A stretch of 64,000 nt of DNA from Chaetorhynchus papuensis (Eukaryota > Chordata > Aves > Passeriformes > Rhipiduridae), in the NCBI GenBank assembly GCA_013396525.1, contig VWYX01000391.1, positions 597,345 to 661,344 of the forward strand, given 5' to 3'. Positions 37,220 through 49,702 of the stretch are shown here, piece by piece. Every line of letters begins with the position of its first letter. Position 1 is the first letter of the stretch. Below the pieces are notes generated by a model that was given only the letters and a program-made list of their open reading frames with translations, made no database searches and was not told where the DNA came from. The position numbers and the translations under genes are program-made.

Positions 37220-40200
37220 ACAAAATTCAAGAAGGTTTGAATGAGTGACACAGAAACATTTTCATCACTGAAATTTCAATGCTGGGGCAAGAGGATAGAC
37301 TGAACACATCAGAAGTACACATATACATTATACATGCATGTATAAACAGACACATATGTACTGGACTTTTCTGTGATATCACTGCATTCACAGATTTATA
37401 TTTTAGCTCATTTACGAGTAAGTTCTGGCCTCCTATGACTAATGGAACGAGATTAATGCACTTTGCATCTGAAGTGTTGTTCTGCAGAGGAAGTTGGCAT
37501 CTTCATGCACTGGGGGCTTTCAGAAACAGCTTCCATGCATCAAAGCCTCTGCAGCCCTTTTTGTCCAAAAATACAGTTTCTTTGCTGAAATGAAGGTCAG
37601 TGGATCTTTAGAACAGATGTTTGCTTATGCAAACAGAAACCAAGGCATTATCCAGCCACCTGCTTTTGTTAGATAAATGAACATGTAGGCCCAAAAACTT
37701 GTATGAGCTCTGAACCCTCTGTCTTTCAAAAATGTTGTTTTATCCCAAGTGTCACTGACTACATGTCCTGAAGGTCACAGTCTCAAAGCCAAGAAACAAG
37801 GACAACTTTCCATGATTGAATGTTCTTCAGCCAGCTTTACAAGCAGTGCATTTGTGCCTCAGTGCAGCTTTACTGGACATTATCCAGACAAGTCAGTTCT
37901 TTCTCCAAGGTTATAGGTAATAACAAGGAACTACCTATAAATCAACCAAACAAGCTTTAAGAAATGTAAAGCAAACAAATTGATGAGTTGTGTCAGCATC
38001 GATCTTATTGGTTCTGGTAATACCCTCTTCCCAGACTCCTTACTTCCTGTCATGAGAAAAGTACTGTATATTCAGTGTATAACAACCAGGGCTGCCCTCT
38101 CCTTTTCCTTTTCCACAGAGGCTTATAAGATTAATGAGAAAAAAAAAAACACAAACGAACAAACAAAAAATCAGTAGAGCAAGCAAATTAGACAACACGA
38201 GCGAGTCAAACAGATTCAGTGTATTCCTCTCTTACTGTCAGAGCGAGCCACTGAAAATCTGGCAGCTGACTTTCACAGCCAAATTACTACGAAATTTTAA
38301 AAAAAGCCTTTATCCTGGTAATGGACATTAATTGATAGGACGGCTAATTTAGTGGAAATTATTGGCCTATAAAGGTGTGCAGAGAAGCAAGACCAATGCT
38401 TAGCCTAGCTAAAGAGCGGTAGCAGTGTTGGGGCTTTTTCTCTAATGTTGGGATGGTGTTCACACTTGCCTGTTTAGGAACGATCATCTTTGCTTGTAAC
38501 CTACACTCTACTGACAGAGATAAGCTTAATTCTCTTTATTTTATCCATTTCATCATTCCCTTAGAATTTCATCCACTATAAATTTTTTTTTATTTGACTT
38601 AAAGAAACAATACAACTATTAAGTTGCATTTATCAGATTTCCAAGCAAAGACAGTCTTAGATACTCAAATCTAGAAAAGTGCAGTTGAAACGGGAAACAC
38701 GAATTTAGCTTATTAAAGAACATACACATTTTGTGATAGGGTGGAGAGAGACAAAACACACAGCCTTAACAGAAGAACAACAGTTGCTCACTCCTTGAAA
38801 TAGTGACCTGACAAATAATAAAGCTACAAAGCTTAAAACCACCAGTGGAAGTCAGGGAACATAGAAACCCAAGGCTTTCCTTAGTCTTCACTCCAAATTT
38901 CCCTTTCATGAATATTCTCACCATTTCTCCTCCACTTCTCTCCGCTCCTGTCAGTAGCCAGTTTCTGTGCTCTTCAGTAACGAGAGCTCTGTTAATTGTC
39001 CTCCAGTCCCTGCCTGTTCAGCATTGCTCCCCCTTGATTGGTGCCCCCCGGTGTTGTACCCTCGGAGCAATTAGCCAGTCTGCTAATTTCACTTTCCTGT
39101 GAGGAATGTGTTTTATGGAGGAGAATCACTGGCTCTTACAACACAAGATGTGGCAGCTTTGCTACATCCCAAACCAGCATAACCACCTGCTCCACCAGTG
39201 CTGTGCAGCTCAGTGTGAAGGGATATTAGGAGCTGGTACAAAGTGCTGCCAAAGCAATTTGGACTGAGCCCAGTTTTCGAGCCTTAAAATTTCCTGCAAA
39301 TCTGTCCTCTTTCTGAAAATCTGAAAGTTCTGATTTTGGTCTGCTCCAGCTTCTGCTTTGCTACAGAGAACTGCATGTGCTGCTTGGAAACTGGGGTGGT
39401 GAGACCCAGGAAGGGATGTGCATGACAGCACCAGATGTGGTGAGAGAATTGCCCGGGTTCCCACTTTACCCACAGACTCAAATTCTGGACACCCTGAGCC
39501 ATTAACAGAAAAGAGGGATTAGTTGCACCTTCCTATTCTTTGCTCTATCACCACCCCGTTCATAACATGTCTGGAAGATACTTTCTCCAAGAAGACATCA
39601 AACACCCAGCACACCAACACTCCACTTTTCAGTCTGTTCTGCAGCATTCAGGCCCAAGACATCAGATTACTCACCCCAAGACTCCTTCTGCTCAGGAGGA
39701 GTTTTTCCTGCTCATGCTTTAAACCACAAACCTCACAAGCCCCTGGACAATTTTCTGGAGCGTCTGCAGTATTGTAATTGGAAATTACACCTCAAAAAAC
39801 CAGCTCTGGGAGTCACAAGTGTCAAGTCTTGGTGTGGAAGCATTAGCTCATTAACACAGCCCTGTATTGAACCTCTACCACTGACTGGAGCAATAACCAA
39901 TTGCACAACTTTCAGTGTCAACTCCAAACTGACTGGAATTGCCACCTTTCCTTTAACCTGGTTGTTTACTAAAGATGGACTGACTTTTCCATATGTTTCA
40001 CTTAAATTCTGTGAGCTAATCCCAGTGTCTTGGACAATCAAGCCTTTACCTGAGTCATACATTTGAGTTCACGTTCTGAAAAGAACATCAGTGCCTCAGA
40101 ACAGCCATTAATGGTGCACAGTTGGTAGACACCTACCCCTTCCTTTCTCTCCACCCATTGCATACAAACACACACTCCTGTAAAAGAACAGAGTTAGAAA

Positions 40201-43200
40201 AAGAAATGTCTTTTAATCTTGATTAAACCAGACAACGAGTAACCAAAGGAGAGAAAACCTTGACATATTGTAGCAGAGACTGAAATAATTAAGCGATCTA
40301 CCTACTCAAGAAAGAGACACCATTAAGTTGCCACAGCGTGGCAGCTTCAGGATAATGACACACTACACAAAGGCTCTTCCAATGGGCCAGGCTCAAATTC
40401 TCCTGAAAATGCACAGAGCACACAGCCAGGTATTGCAGCTCAGCTAATAATCTTTAAAGACAAGTTACACTCAAAACCAATACATTTCAGAGGTATTTTT
40501 GGATAATCAGTCTAATAGATTTTTTTCTTTTACAGGACAGCCCCATGAAGTTTGGGATGATTTTCTGCTTCTTATCACGACTGCTTTACAATATAAATCC
40601 AGTTTGAAATTTTGCAACGAGGTGTCTGCTCCTAATCTGGTGTTTCCCCTCAGAAAGTGCCAGTTTATCAAAACTGACGTGAGCAGAAACATACTGATAG
40701 AAAATAGATAACACACACTCCTTCCATTGATATTGCAACAACAGATTAAAGCCTCTAGTCCAGCCAAATTACACACATGTGAGAAAGTCACTTAAATTCA
40801 ATTTTTCCTACTTCAAATGTATAAAAAAAGAATTACTGACTGCTTCATTAGCAGGTTTCTGAACTATGCTAATGAGCATAACTACATAAATGATTTAGGT
40901 AAATGTTAAAAATAAGCCATATATTTTAACACACTGCATTATGCATTTCAGAGGGAATCAAACATTCCCATGAGACAGGAAAGGGACACATCCCTTGCTT
41001 ACTACACTCCTTGTTAAAAATTTCATATACTGTGTATAACATAGCACTTAGATCTAGAGCCTTCAGACCAATATTAACACACTTTTCTGGAACAAAAAAA
41101 AATAGTGCCAGTAACAAGCTGGGAAATCAAGTCCTTCATCAGTAATGTCCCTACACAGAAAAAAATCCCAGCCTTTTAATAATGAAATAAGTTATAACTT
41201 CAGTTAATACAGATCCATTTGAAATACCAAAAAGTACAAGAGAGTATTTAAATGAGCATCTTTAGAAGGATAAGTCTCTGCAATGAATAAGGCCACATGT
41301 AGATCCACATGAAAAATGACCTGCTGTAACTGTCAAGCACAGCAAATGAAGTGATCTGTCTCATGGAACTGCTCTACATCACCCCAAAAGAGAGATCAAC
41401 AACACAACTGCTGAAACCATACTCCACCCACTACCAGTTTAGGAGATGTCCAGGCATAAGGAATAACTCAGAGGAGAAATAAACACACACAGAGAGAAAG
41501 AAAAACCAATAATCTGAGTTTCTAAGCATATGACCTTAGCCAGCCCTGCAACAGAATCCCAGAAACACCAACAGCTTGCTTCAAATTCCACTGGAGTCAA
41601 TGGAGAAGCTCCCTTTAACCTCAATAGTCTCTAATTTAGGCTTGTACTGAATTTTCTGCTCCCCGAGGTTTGTGTCATGCTTAAGCACTAATTTTGTGAA
41701 CACTTGTCCAAGACCCACCAGCTGCACAAGTTGAATAAAAAGTCCAGTTCTAAGACAGTAGGAATTCGTGCTCTGGGTTTCACAAGTCATCTCCTTGTGT
41801 GACTTCTCACATCACACAAGCCACATCTAGAAAAGTCTGAAGAAGCCCTCACAGAATTTCAAACTCCTTCCAACCATGTTTTTCAGCTGATGCCACTGTA
41901 TCTTGCAAAAAGTGATTCAAAGTGCCCAGGCACAGACATTTGCATACACCACCTCAGGCAACAGCAGCTGGTGAGCATTTCAGTCACACTGCTGATTTCT
42001 ATTTAAAAAATCTGACAGCAAAGGGGTTTGTTATACATTTATTTAATCAATCAGTAGTGGGCATTCAGATACTGAAGCTGTCAAACAGAAGACATAAATA
42101 GAAGTGTAACTGCACTTCATTATAAGGTCTCATCAGACTTATTGATGCTATTTGAATGAGTGAATGCACTTCCCTCAGTATCCTGGTAACAGCAGCTCGA
42201 AAATATATTCTTTAATTTGAGATAAGCTTTACCCACACAGGAAACATTTCACCTTGGAAGAAGGTAATGAACTTAAAAATGGATTCTGCCATACTGTCTA
42301 AAGAAAGGTACAGTAAGCTCTTAGGTGTTTACAGCATTTTAAAGTCTGGATGCTATTCCAGGTACAGTTATCTCCACCACAATGGGAGACTGACACCCTG
42401 AAAGCTTTGTCTGGGATTGCACAGTGTGCTCAGTAGATCCAATACAACTACACACAGGTAGGGACACATTTTGAGGATTTAGCAGCAACTCTGGGAAAAA
42501 AAATATCTGAAGTGGTCTGGAACTTTCCACACATAATGGGATTTTAATACTTCCTTCCAACCGAAATAAAAAATATTTAAATTATTTTTAATCATCATGC
42601 CATATTTTATTTAATAAATTGATGTAAACACCAAATTAAATTTTCTGCCAATGAATTAAATTGAAACAAATGAAAGTACTTTGATGAAGGAAAGTTGGAT
42701 AAGTCATGCAGGACAAATATTGAGACTGAAAAATTAAAAGCGAGCAATGGATTTTGGTGGGCTATTAAAGGCTTAATTAATTGTCTAGTCAAAAACTATA
42801 CAATACTAAAACCATATGCAATTCTCAAAAAAATTAAGGAAAAGGAAAGTGTAAGTCAGTAACATTTTCATTAAAAACAAATCCTTCCCACATAAACAGA
42901 ATGAAACATTTACAACTAAACCACACAACACAGCATTTTCATCTGCACCGGTGGTCCTGATACAAGTGTTGAAAGTCTTCTCTTACTCCCTATATGAAGA
43001 AAAAAAACCCCCAAAATTAAAAGAAACTAATGCAAACCTTGAGTGCTGCATATCCAATTCAGATAAGAATTTGACTGTAAATGCCATGGGAAAGGTCTCA
43101 TTTTGGAGACAGTTGTTTTCAAATGGGACTGCTTGGCCTTGAGCAGCTGGCACAAGCCGAGCTTATCAAATGCTCCAGCAGGAGATGGTGGCTCCTACCT

Positions 43201-43485
43201 CCATGAGCAGCCTCTGGAGTTCATTTCTTCAAAAATGAGAATGCCAGAGTTATCACATGTTACAAACCCATTGTGCCTTCCCGTCAGCTCACAGAGGTGA
43301 AGTTACAGGATAGAAGGAGCCTCCTAGATCACACTGACAGACTCTATAGTGACCAGGAAGGGTCTTTAAAATGACAGGGTTTCTGGAGCTCCATAAACAC
43401 AGCTCCTTAATACCTACTGTCTGTTGCTATTGATCAAAAACTTGATTAGACACAATTGCTGTTACCATAAGGTTAAGGGTGATGC

Positions 43486-43557
43486 AAGTAAAAATACAAG
43501 CAAGAAGTCCCTCACTTTTTTTTTGTATTTTTACTTCTGATTTTTTTTTTTTTTTTT
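43486..43557. repeat. 14-bp inverted repeat followed by poly-T
   Basis: aagtaaaaatacaa (43486-43499) is the reverse complement of ttgtatttttactt (43523-43536), with a 23-nt spacer. A T17 run follows at 43541-43557. The plus strand therefore holds a possible stem-loop next to a T tract, but the stem is A/T-rich. Confidence 0.8.
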
Positions 43558-45246
43558 GCAGGATTTCTCCACCAGAGGTTTAAAATCTCCACATGTTAAC
43601 ATTCTTGAGCAGGGAGGACATCTACCAAGAAAGCTGCATTTATCAAACTAATGGCAGACCATTTTTAAGTTTAATGCATATCTATCTGTGCTTGTTAAAA
43701 TAATTACCTGGTCTTCTTACCACTTAATTGATCATTGATATTAAGAGTTATGAGAGCCAACACTAAGAAAAAGAGTCTCAGAAGATAAACCCTCTTTTTT
43801 CTGGCCTTAAACTGCTCTCTGAGCAAGACAGATCAGAACACCACCATTAAGGGAACAAATTTTGCCACCTCTACCTATTGAGAGGTTTCTTCTATGTTGT
43901 TCTTTAGCAGCAATTACCCACATCATAGAGTGATTCAGTAAGACAGCTTCCAGTGGTTATTGTACTAAACACCTTTTGTTTAACACATATGCTCTGCTGT
44001 GGCCCCAAGCAAAACATTAGATTTAATCCAAAGCGATACACAAAAAGAATGAAGGAACTGAACTACCAGCTTTGCTTTTTCAACCTTTGTAGCTTCATTT
44101 CTGACCTCTGCTCACTGGAGAGAAAATCCACGTTAGAAGGAAGTGAATGAAAGGATGAACTGCCAAGGCACAAAGAGAATCCAAAGGCAACAGCCCCTCA
44201 GTCTCCTCAGGAAGAGCAGAGGGCACAGCCAGAAGGAGAGATGTGCTGCTGAGGTACCTGTGGCTCTTCGGGGATGCTGCCAGGAGCTGCATCTCAACAC
44301 TTGAGATGTGTGACAGAAAAACAGGAGTATCTGCATGGGGCTGAGCCAAGCAAGACTTCTAAGCTGTACGTGCACACCTGAGATGCTCACCAGGCTCCTC
44401 TGCTCAAATACCCACGCAGGGGGAGGAAGAAACCATCATTTAACTCATGCTAATTCTCTCTAATTTTTCTGTCTCTTGAATGTAGTCTATCCACCCTCTA
44501 TTTCAGAGGAAAGTCATCATAAAGCAACTACAATTTAGCACAGAAAAGTACATATGTTGCATTTGGGGCTTGTATTTTTGGTTTTTTATTCTTCCCAATG
44601 TCTCCCAAAAGGAAGAGGAAACACTAGTCCCTTCAGTAGCTATTGGAAATGATCCATAACAGCCATGAACTCCTAAAATGGTAACCTGCTCAAAAAACTA
44701 CCAGATTTAGCAAGGCCTGAATTAAGGCAGTTGGCCTTGGCTGTCCACAGATCACAGATAATTCTTTCTGTGCTCACAGGCTTTGCAACACAAAACTGCA
44801 CAGCTGATCTGTAATCCCCATTTCTGACTTCCATATATCTGCATCCATCCTCTACTAGCAAAATTACTGCCTGTAAAAGATCTGGCCCTTGATGAAAAAC
44901 AGCCTAAATCACACCCTTGTTCTCAGCATTTTATTTCAGGACACAGAATACTCAAAAAACAACAGAAAAAGCTTTTATGACTACCACATCTGGGGAGGAA
45001 ACCAACAGTAATACTGGGAAATTCCCTTTCCTTTGGAATAAAACTCTTGTGTTCCAACTGAATCAGCTACTGTAAATGAACCACTTAGGTTCTCTCACAG
45101 GTTCCTGTACCCACTGAAAAATATGTAGATTATTAGCTTTTCTTTGAGCAAAATGTCCTGGAATGGAAATTCATCCCTGCCCTTATGTACAATAGAAACA
45201 CGTTCAAAGGGAACACCACCTGCTCCCAGCAGATGGTAAATCAGCA

Positions 45247-45366
45247 TTGAAAAGGATCACCTGTACCGGAAACCCCATTCTCTGGTTCTACCACCAAGAG
45301 GTAAATCAGCAGTGTAAGTCACAAGGAAGCCTGTCTGATTTAGCACTGTTACTCCAGGATCAGGCC
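45247..45366 (+). other. Possible upstream part of the ERVK remnant
   Basis: The frame of the zinc-finger-like piece stays open from 45247, but I could not match its translation here to any retroviral segment. It may be decayed pol sequence or unrelated host DNA. Confidence 0.2.
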
Positions 45367-45479
45367 TGTAGTGCACACTGCTGCTTGTCCATTCTCTCAC
45401 AGCGGTGCCCATTCACCAAACTTCCGAGAAGTAACTTCCAAGAAGTGTGCCAATCCTGCAGCACGGCAAGAGGACGTTA
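45367..45479 (+). pseudogene. Decayed integrase zinc-binding (HHCC-like) segment, ERVK-like
   Basis: In the frame read from 45367, a His at 45376-45378 is followed after 23 residues by Cys-x2-Cys (CQSC, 45448-45459), matching the second half of the integrase motif H-x3-7-H-x23-32-C-x2-C. The first His is not found at the expected 3-7 residues before, so the site is broken. The segment directly precedes an integrase C-terminal domain on the same strand, which supports the call. The catalytic core of about 150 residues that should follow is absent: only about 20 bp separate the CQSC motif from the next domain. Similarity alone is weak; spacing and context carry the assignment. Confidence 0.5.
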
Positions 45480-45590
45480 CAGGTCCAAGGACCTTACCAG
45501 CTAATCACCTGGGGACGTGGATAAGTGTGTGGGTCCACACCCTCAGGCCTAAGGTGGATCCCAAAAAAGTGGGTTAAACCTTATATTCCA
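45480..45590 (+). pseudogene. Decayed integrase C-terminal domain, betaretrovirus-like (ERVK)
   Basis: In the frame through 45495 the sequence reads YQLITWGRG, a stop codon (TAA at 45522-45524), then a continuation ending RWIPKKWVKPYIP at 45590. The W-G-R-G element followed by W-I-P and V-K-P is characteristic of the C-terminal DNA-binding domain of alpha- and betaretroviral integrases. This frame differs from that of the zinc-finger-like piece, so at least one frameshift or a deletion junction separates them. With a stop codon, a missing core and lost zinc ligands the gene cannot make an integrase. The betaretroviral (ERVK) group is inferred from the motif pattern and from the env leader just downstream. 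Confidence 0.75.
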
Positions 45591-45593
45591 TGA

Positions 45594-45955
45594 AAAAACT
45601 TAAATTCACAGGAACAACAATCCTCACAGGTGGACAATGACTCAAAGGATGTAACATTTGCCGCCTGGAGGAGACACCGTCAGGAAGAAACAGGAAACCC
45701 TGACCCCCTCAACCCCAACAACCCTAATAATCCCTTTTTCTTGCTCTTTCAGGTGTAACCCAAGTTTACCTAATTCCTTGTATTTACCTGTTTACCTGGT
45801 TTTGGTGAAAAAAACCCTAAAACCTTTATGTTGGAAAGAGGAGCCAACAGAAAGTCATTTAAGATACCCACCTTATACGTTTTTCCCTTTTAGAGCGCCC
45901 ATCCTGGCTTGGCTGCAAGCGACTGCACTTACATGTATTAATGACTCTTGCTGAG
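45594..45955 (+). pseudogene. Decayed env 5' end with leader, ERVK-like
   Basis: After a stop at 45591-45593 the same frame is open for 54 codons to a stop at 45756-45758. It reads as a polar, arginine-rich leader (around WRRHRQEE) followed by NPNNPNNPFFLLFQV, a run like the start of a hydrophobic signal segment. A pyrimidine tract and AG (45731-45752) resemble a splice acceptor, as expected near the start of a retroviral env. Another frame (45658-45954) continues with Cys- and Pro-containing sequence and ends near 45955. No transmembrane subunit, fusion segment or 3' LTR follows, so only the first part of env survives. The exact Env family is not determined. Confidence 0.6.
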
Positions 45956-48900
45956 GAACTTCAGTACCTGATACACTAACCCACCTCAGGATTTCCTTAG
46001 AAATACCTGAAGTTGTTTTTTTCTTGTCAGCTTTTTTTCCTTTGTTCTTTTGAGGAAACCTCCAGAATCAAAATTGAGATTGATGTAGTTGCTGCTCTCA
46101 TGCTTGATCTTCATCTGTAATACCATTTGACAGTCATGTGTGCAACAAAAATTGAAAGTAACCATGAACGATGTAAACATCATCAATCTTTAATGAGGTC
46201 TTAATATGTGGAGCTTGTACTTGTCTGTGAGTCAGAGACCATATCCCTTTTCCACCAATCTCCAGCCCATGGTGAGTTACAATACTATGAATTTTTTTCA
46301 ATTCTATCAAAGCTGCAATAAAGAAGGAAAGATGCTTCTGCACTTAAGGCACTTTTACTTTATTAAAAGCCTTTCTAATGCGAAAAACGCTCACACAGTC
46401 ACTCTTGCAACAGCTGCATTACCATTATTTTCACCACTCCAAGTACAAAATGAGATTATGAAGGGGGTTCAAGAGCTGGATTTAAATCCAATTCTGCAGC
46501 TTCTGAACGCGTGTTAATGTAATATTGTGGGATTTGGAGGTACAGACCTCAATATCTTAATCTACGGCTTTTTCAAACATCTGGGTCATTGGCAATGTCA
46601 CTGGTGCTTTTTATTCTAACTAAATCAAATGGATAATCAGAAATATAATCCCTGACCAGCTAGTTGCCTGCAAGTCACCAAAAACACACTTACAGCAACG
46701 AACCTGTCTTTCTGTGGTACAGCAGCTTGTATTGACCCTTTCAAAATAAGGGATGCACCATTGAGAGCAGAAGCTGATGCTTTCAAGTCTATCTGAATGA
46801 CTTTGTAAGAACAAGGACTAGAGATCAAAAACAGTGGCCAGCCTCAAACTTCCACAATAAACACCTGCCAAGACTGCATTCTGTAAAAGCAGAGAATTCT
46901 TAAAAAAATCAAATATGATTCCATGTCTGATTCAGGCACTGAAATGAAGGGCTGAGCCTGGGCTGGCCAAGATGCAGCAGCCACAGCTGAAACCCTGGCT
47001 GTGGCTATAAAACAGCCTTGTGCTTGCCACCTGGGGGCTCCCTGCCAACTGCACATGTCCCAGGTATAAACCCTGCACGTGGGTTCACTCTACAGAGCAT
47101 TCAAACAGCAAGCAGGCAGCAGGAACAGAGCTCTCTGCTTGGAGAAGTTCTTCTCCTGCCTTGCTTGGGTAACATCTCTAACAAAGGATATTTCTGCATT
47201 ATTTCTGGGCAGAGGGGGGCTTTCCTACCTGATTAGGAAGACTATCAGCACTACCACTGGGTTCTACATCCAGAGACAGGCACAGAGTGGGAAAAGCACA
47301 TCAGTTCAATTGTAATGAGTTGTGGGACTGACTATAAGATGAATCACTAAACCACTGAAACCTGAGTGTTTGTGCAAATACTTCTAAAGGGAGCAAGCTC
47401 ACCATACCAATGCAAGAAAAGCTGAACTAATGTCAGCTGAACCACAAAACCCTGATGATTTCTACAAACATGCAAAAAATCCCTCCTTGACCTATCTCAA
47501 AAGCACACCAAGTGTGTTCCAAAGAGTAAAAAAGTACTTCTGGTTCCTTCCTCCTTTTTACTGCACCTGGGTTTCATCCACTCTTCTGCTCCAGAGCCTG
47601 GTAAACAGAGCAGTCAGGCTGCCTTCACTGTTCATGTAATTCTCTATCATCTTTTCCCTGACTCTTCTTCCCTGTCTTTGCTCTACCACCACCACCACTG
47701 CTTCTGGAGGACACGCTCTCAGCTGCTCTCTGAGCCCTAACCACTTCTATTAAGTACTTCAAGACTCCATAGAAGTGGAAGGAACAGGCCATAAACAACA
47801 ACAGCTCCACCAGGGTAACAGAGCCGTGCCATGGCTCTGTGGTTGAGCAGTGATGGGCCACACCAGGGCCTCAGCCTGTTCCTGCTCTGTACAGGAGCAG
47901 GGAACTGAGAAAACAGCAGCAACAGTATATTCTCATTTCTGTTTCAGTCCATTCTGTTCTCCATCTTCCACTTCAGGGTCTTGGCAAAGGATGCCTCAGT
48001 GAGCACATTATTCAAAGAAAGATTGAGTACACTGCCATATAAACAGTGCTATCATGTTTTATGCTCCTATCTCCATTTCATGATTTTATATCAGCCTAGA
48101 CTCTGTGGTTTTTATGGTCCCTATGGTACAACGAGGTGCCTATAGAAACGTTCATGTCTTTCCCGCATGAAGTTAAAATTGATTCAATAATGTATTTGTA
48201 CAAATTGTACTTTCTGATACGCGTTCCTTTGCATTAGTCCACGTTATATTTCGCTGCCAAAGATTCCACTGTGGATTTTATTTTTCACATTCCCAGTGAA
48301 ACCAAGGGAGAGGTAGCCCCTTAGAATTCATACTGTATAAGGGCCTTACACTAATATGGTTTTCAAGGCCTCACATCTCCGTGCACTCTCTTCACACTGC
48401 AATGATATTAGCAGTTATGATTGACATAACTGTCCCTTCTAATATTCTTCTTTAGTGAGACAATATTACCAAAATGGCACTAATCTAAAATCTGAAACAT
48501 ACCAACCCATAGAATTTATACAAATCTCTGCATTGCCATGGTCTCTCCCAAAATCCAGGTGAGATAACATGCTAGAAGTGCTCTGAGTGCCCAGAATAAT
48601 AAAAATCAAAGGATGAAATTACCAACAGAAGGAGGGAAACAAACAAACTAGACCCCACTCTTTCAGTTTGGTCTAATAAGAAGCATGAAAACGAACTATA
48701 ACAGTGATACACAAAAACTATGAAATTATGCAAGTGGTCCTACAACAACACCGTACATCGTTAGCACAGCCCCGATACAGCAGCGTGCTTGTTAATTGTT
48801 AATCCCATCATTTGCCACCTTCTTAGCACTGCAGATAAGAAAGAAATTCTTGGATTGGGAGAATATGATTCCATTCCTATAGAACTAAGGTGGTTTGGCA

Positions 48901-49702
48901 ACAGCTTCCTGAATGGTTTTTGCCGTCTTTTCCTTTGGTTTATGGCAAAGGTCATCGAACCCTTGATGCTAAAATTTCTGCACAGATCACTTTTCCTCCC
49001 ATTAAAAATTTCCAATTTAAGCCACATGCACCCTTTCCTTTCAGGAAGCAGGAATGAGAGGGCTGGAAATTAAAATCTCAATATTCCATTTATCTCATTT
49101 TAACTTAATAACAAGGCTTAGGCATAATATAATCTCTCCTGTCTACCTTTGATTGGCTTCATATGATACAAACCAAACAGAACTCACTAAAAAATCTCTT
49201 GCCAATTCAATAGGCCCCTTGTTACCTACTAACTGAGCATATTGTTGCAGCTAAATATTTAAATAAGAAATTATTCAATGTTTGAACAATCTGAAGATAT
49301 CAATCCAGAAAGAAATCCTGTGATGACAGGCAACTTTTTTTTTTTTTTGAGAGAGAGAGATTGATTGCCCTTCTGTTCAAATCGTTAGCATTTTATCAAG
49401 AACTGTTTTAACAATGGACTTGCAAAGGCTGGACCACAACTTGAAATGCATTGCAGCCTTTACTTTCTTAGGAGAAAACCCTTGAATTTTTGCCTTTTGC
49501 AAAGTTGGTCTAGAGAAACTTTTCAGAGTGTGCTTCACTGTCTCACAGTCATTGCTAATGAACCATCCTGTTCCAGCTCAAATTCTACGAAAGAGCTATT
49601 CAGGGGACACAGAAGAACACTGTGCCTTCCATTGGCATGTCTTGAAAGCTTGGGGCTTTTTATTTTCAGAGAAAAATAAAGTTATTTAACCACTATATGT
49701 TA
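45956..49702. other. Non-coding stretch, no gene seen
   Basis: Unique sequence after the env remnant, with no LTR visible. A minus-strand frame at 47625-47861 looks superficially protein-like (a hydrophobic stretch, then a basic tail), but its glycine run comes from an ACC repeat at 47683-47699 and no family is recognised. T14 followed by six GA units lies at 49335-49360. Confidence 0.5.
49335..49360. repeat. T14 run followed by (GA)6
   Basis: Fourteen T (49335-49348) directly followed by six GA units (49349-49360). Confidence 0.85.

Larger units (their letters stand above)
31141..45246. other. Long non-coding stretch, no gene seen
   Basis: About 14 kb of AT-rich unique sequence without a supported gene. 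It contains A-rich tracts at 32926-32977 and 37171-37219, A13 at 36594-36606, a 20-bp AT palindrome at 33182-33201, a 14-bp inverted repeat at 43486-43536 and a T17 run at 43541-43557. The parts at about 33590-33720, 38250-38400 and 40840-40920 look regulatory-like by motif content only. Open frames such as 31652-32098 (+), 36642-37031 (-) and 39733-40062 (-) show no domain or conserved motif. Confidence 0.5.

Noticed and set aside
39733..40062. 109-codon minus-strand frame considered as retroviral protease or dUTPase
   Set aside because: No Asp-Ser/Thr-Gly active site or dUTPase motif could be found, and no other retroviral segment lies beside it.
47625..47861. 78-codon minus-strand frame with a hydrophobic segment and basic tail
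   Set aside because: The glycine run comes from an ACC trinucleotide repeat, no family is recognised, and there is no splice or promoter support.
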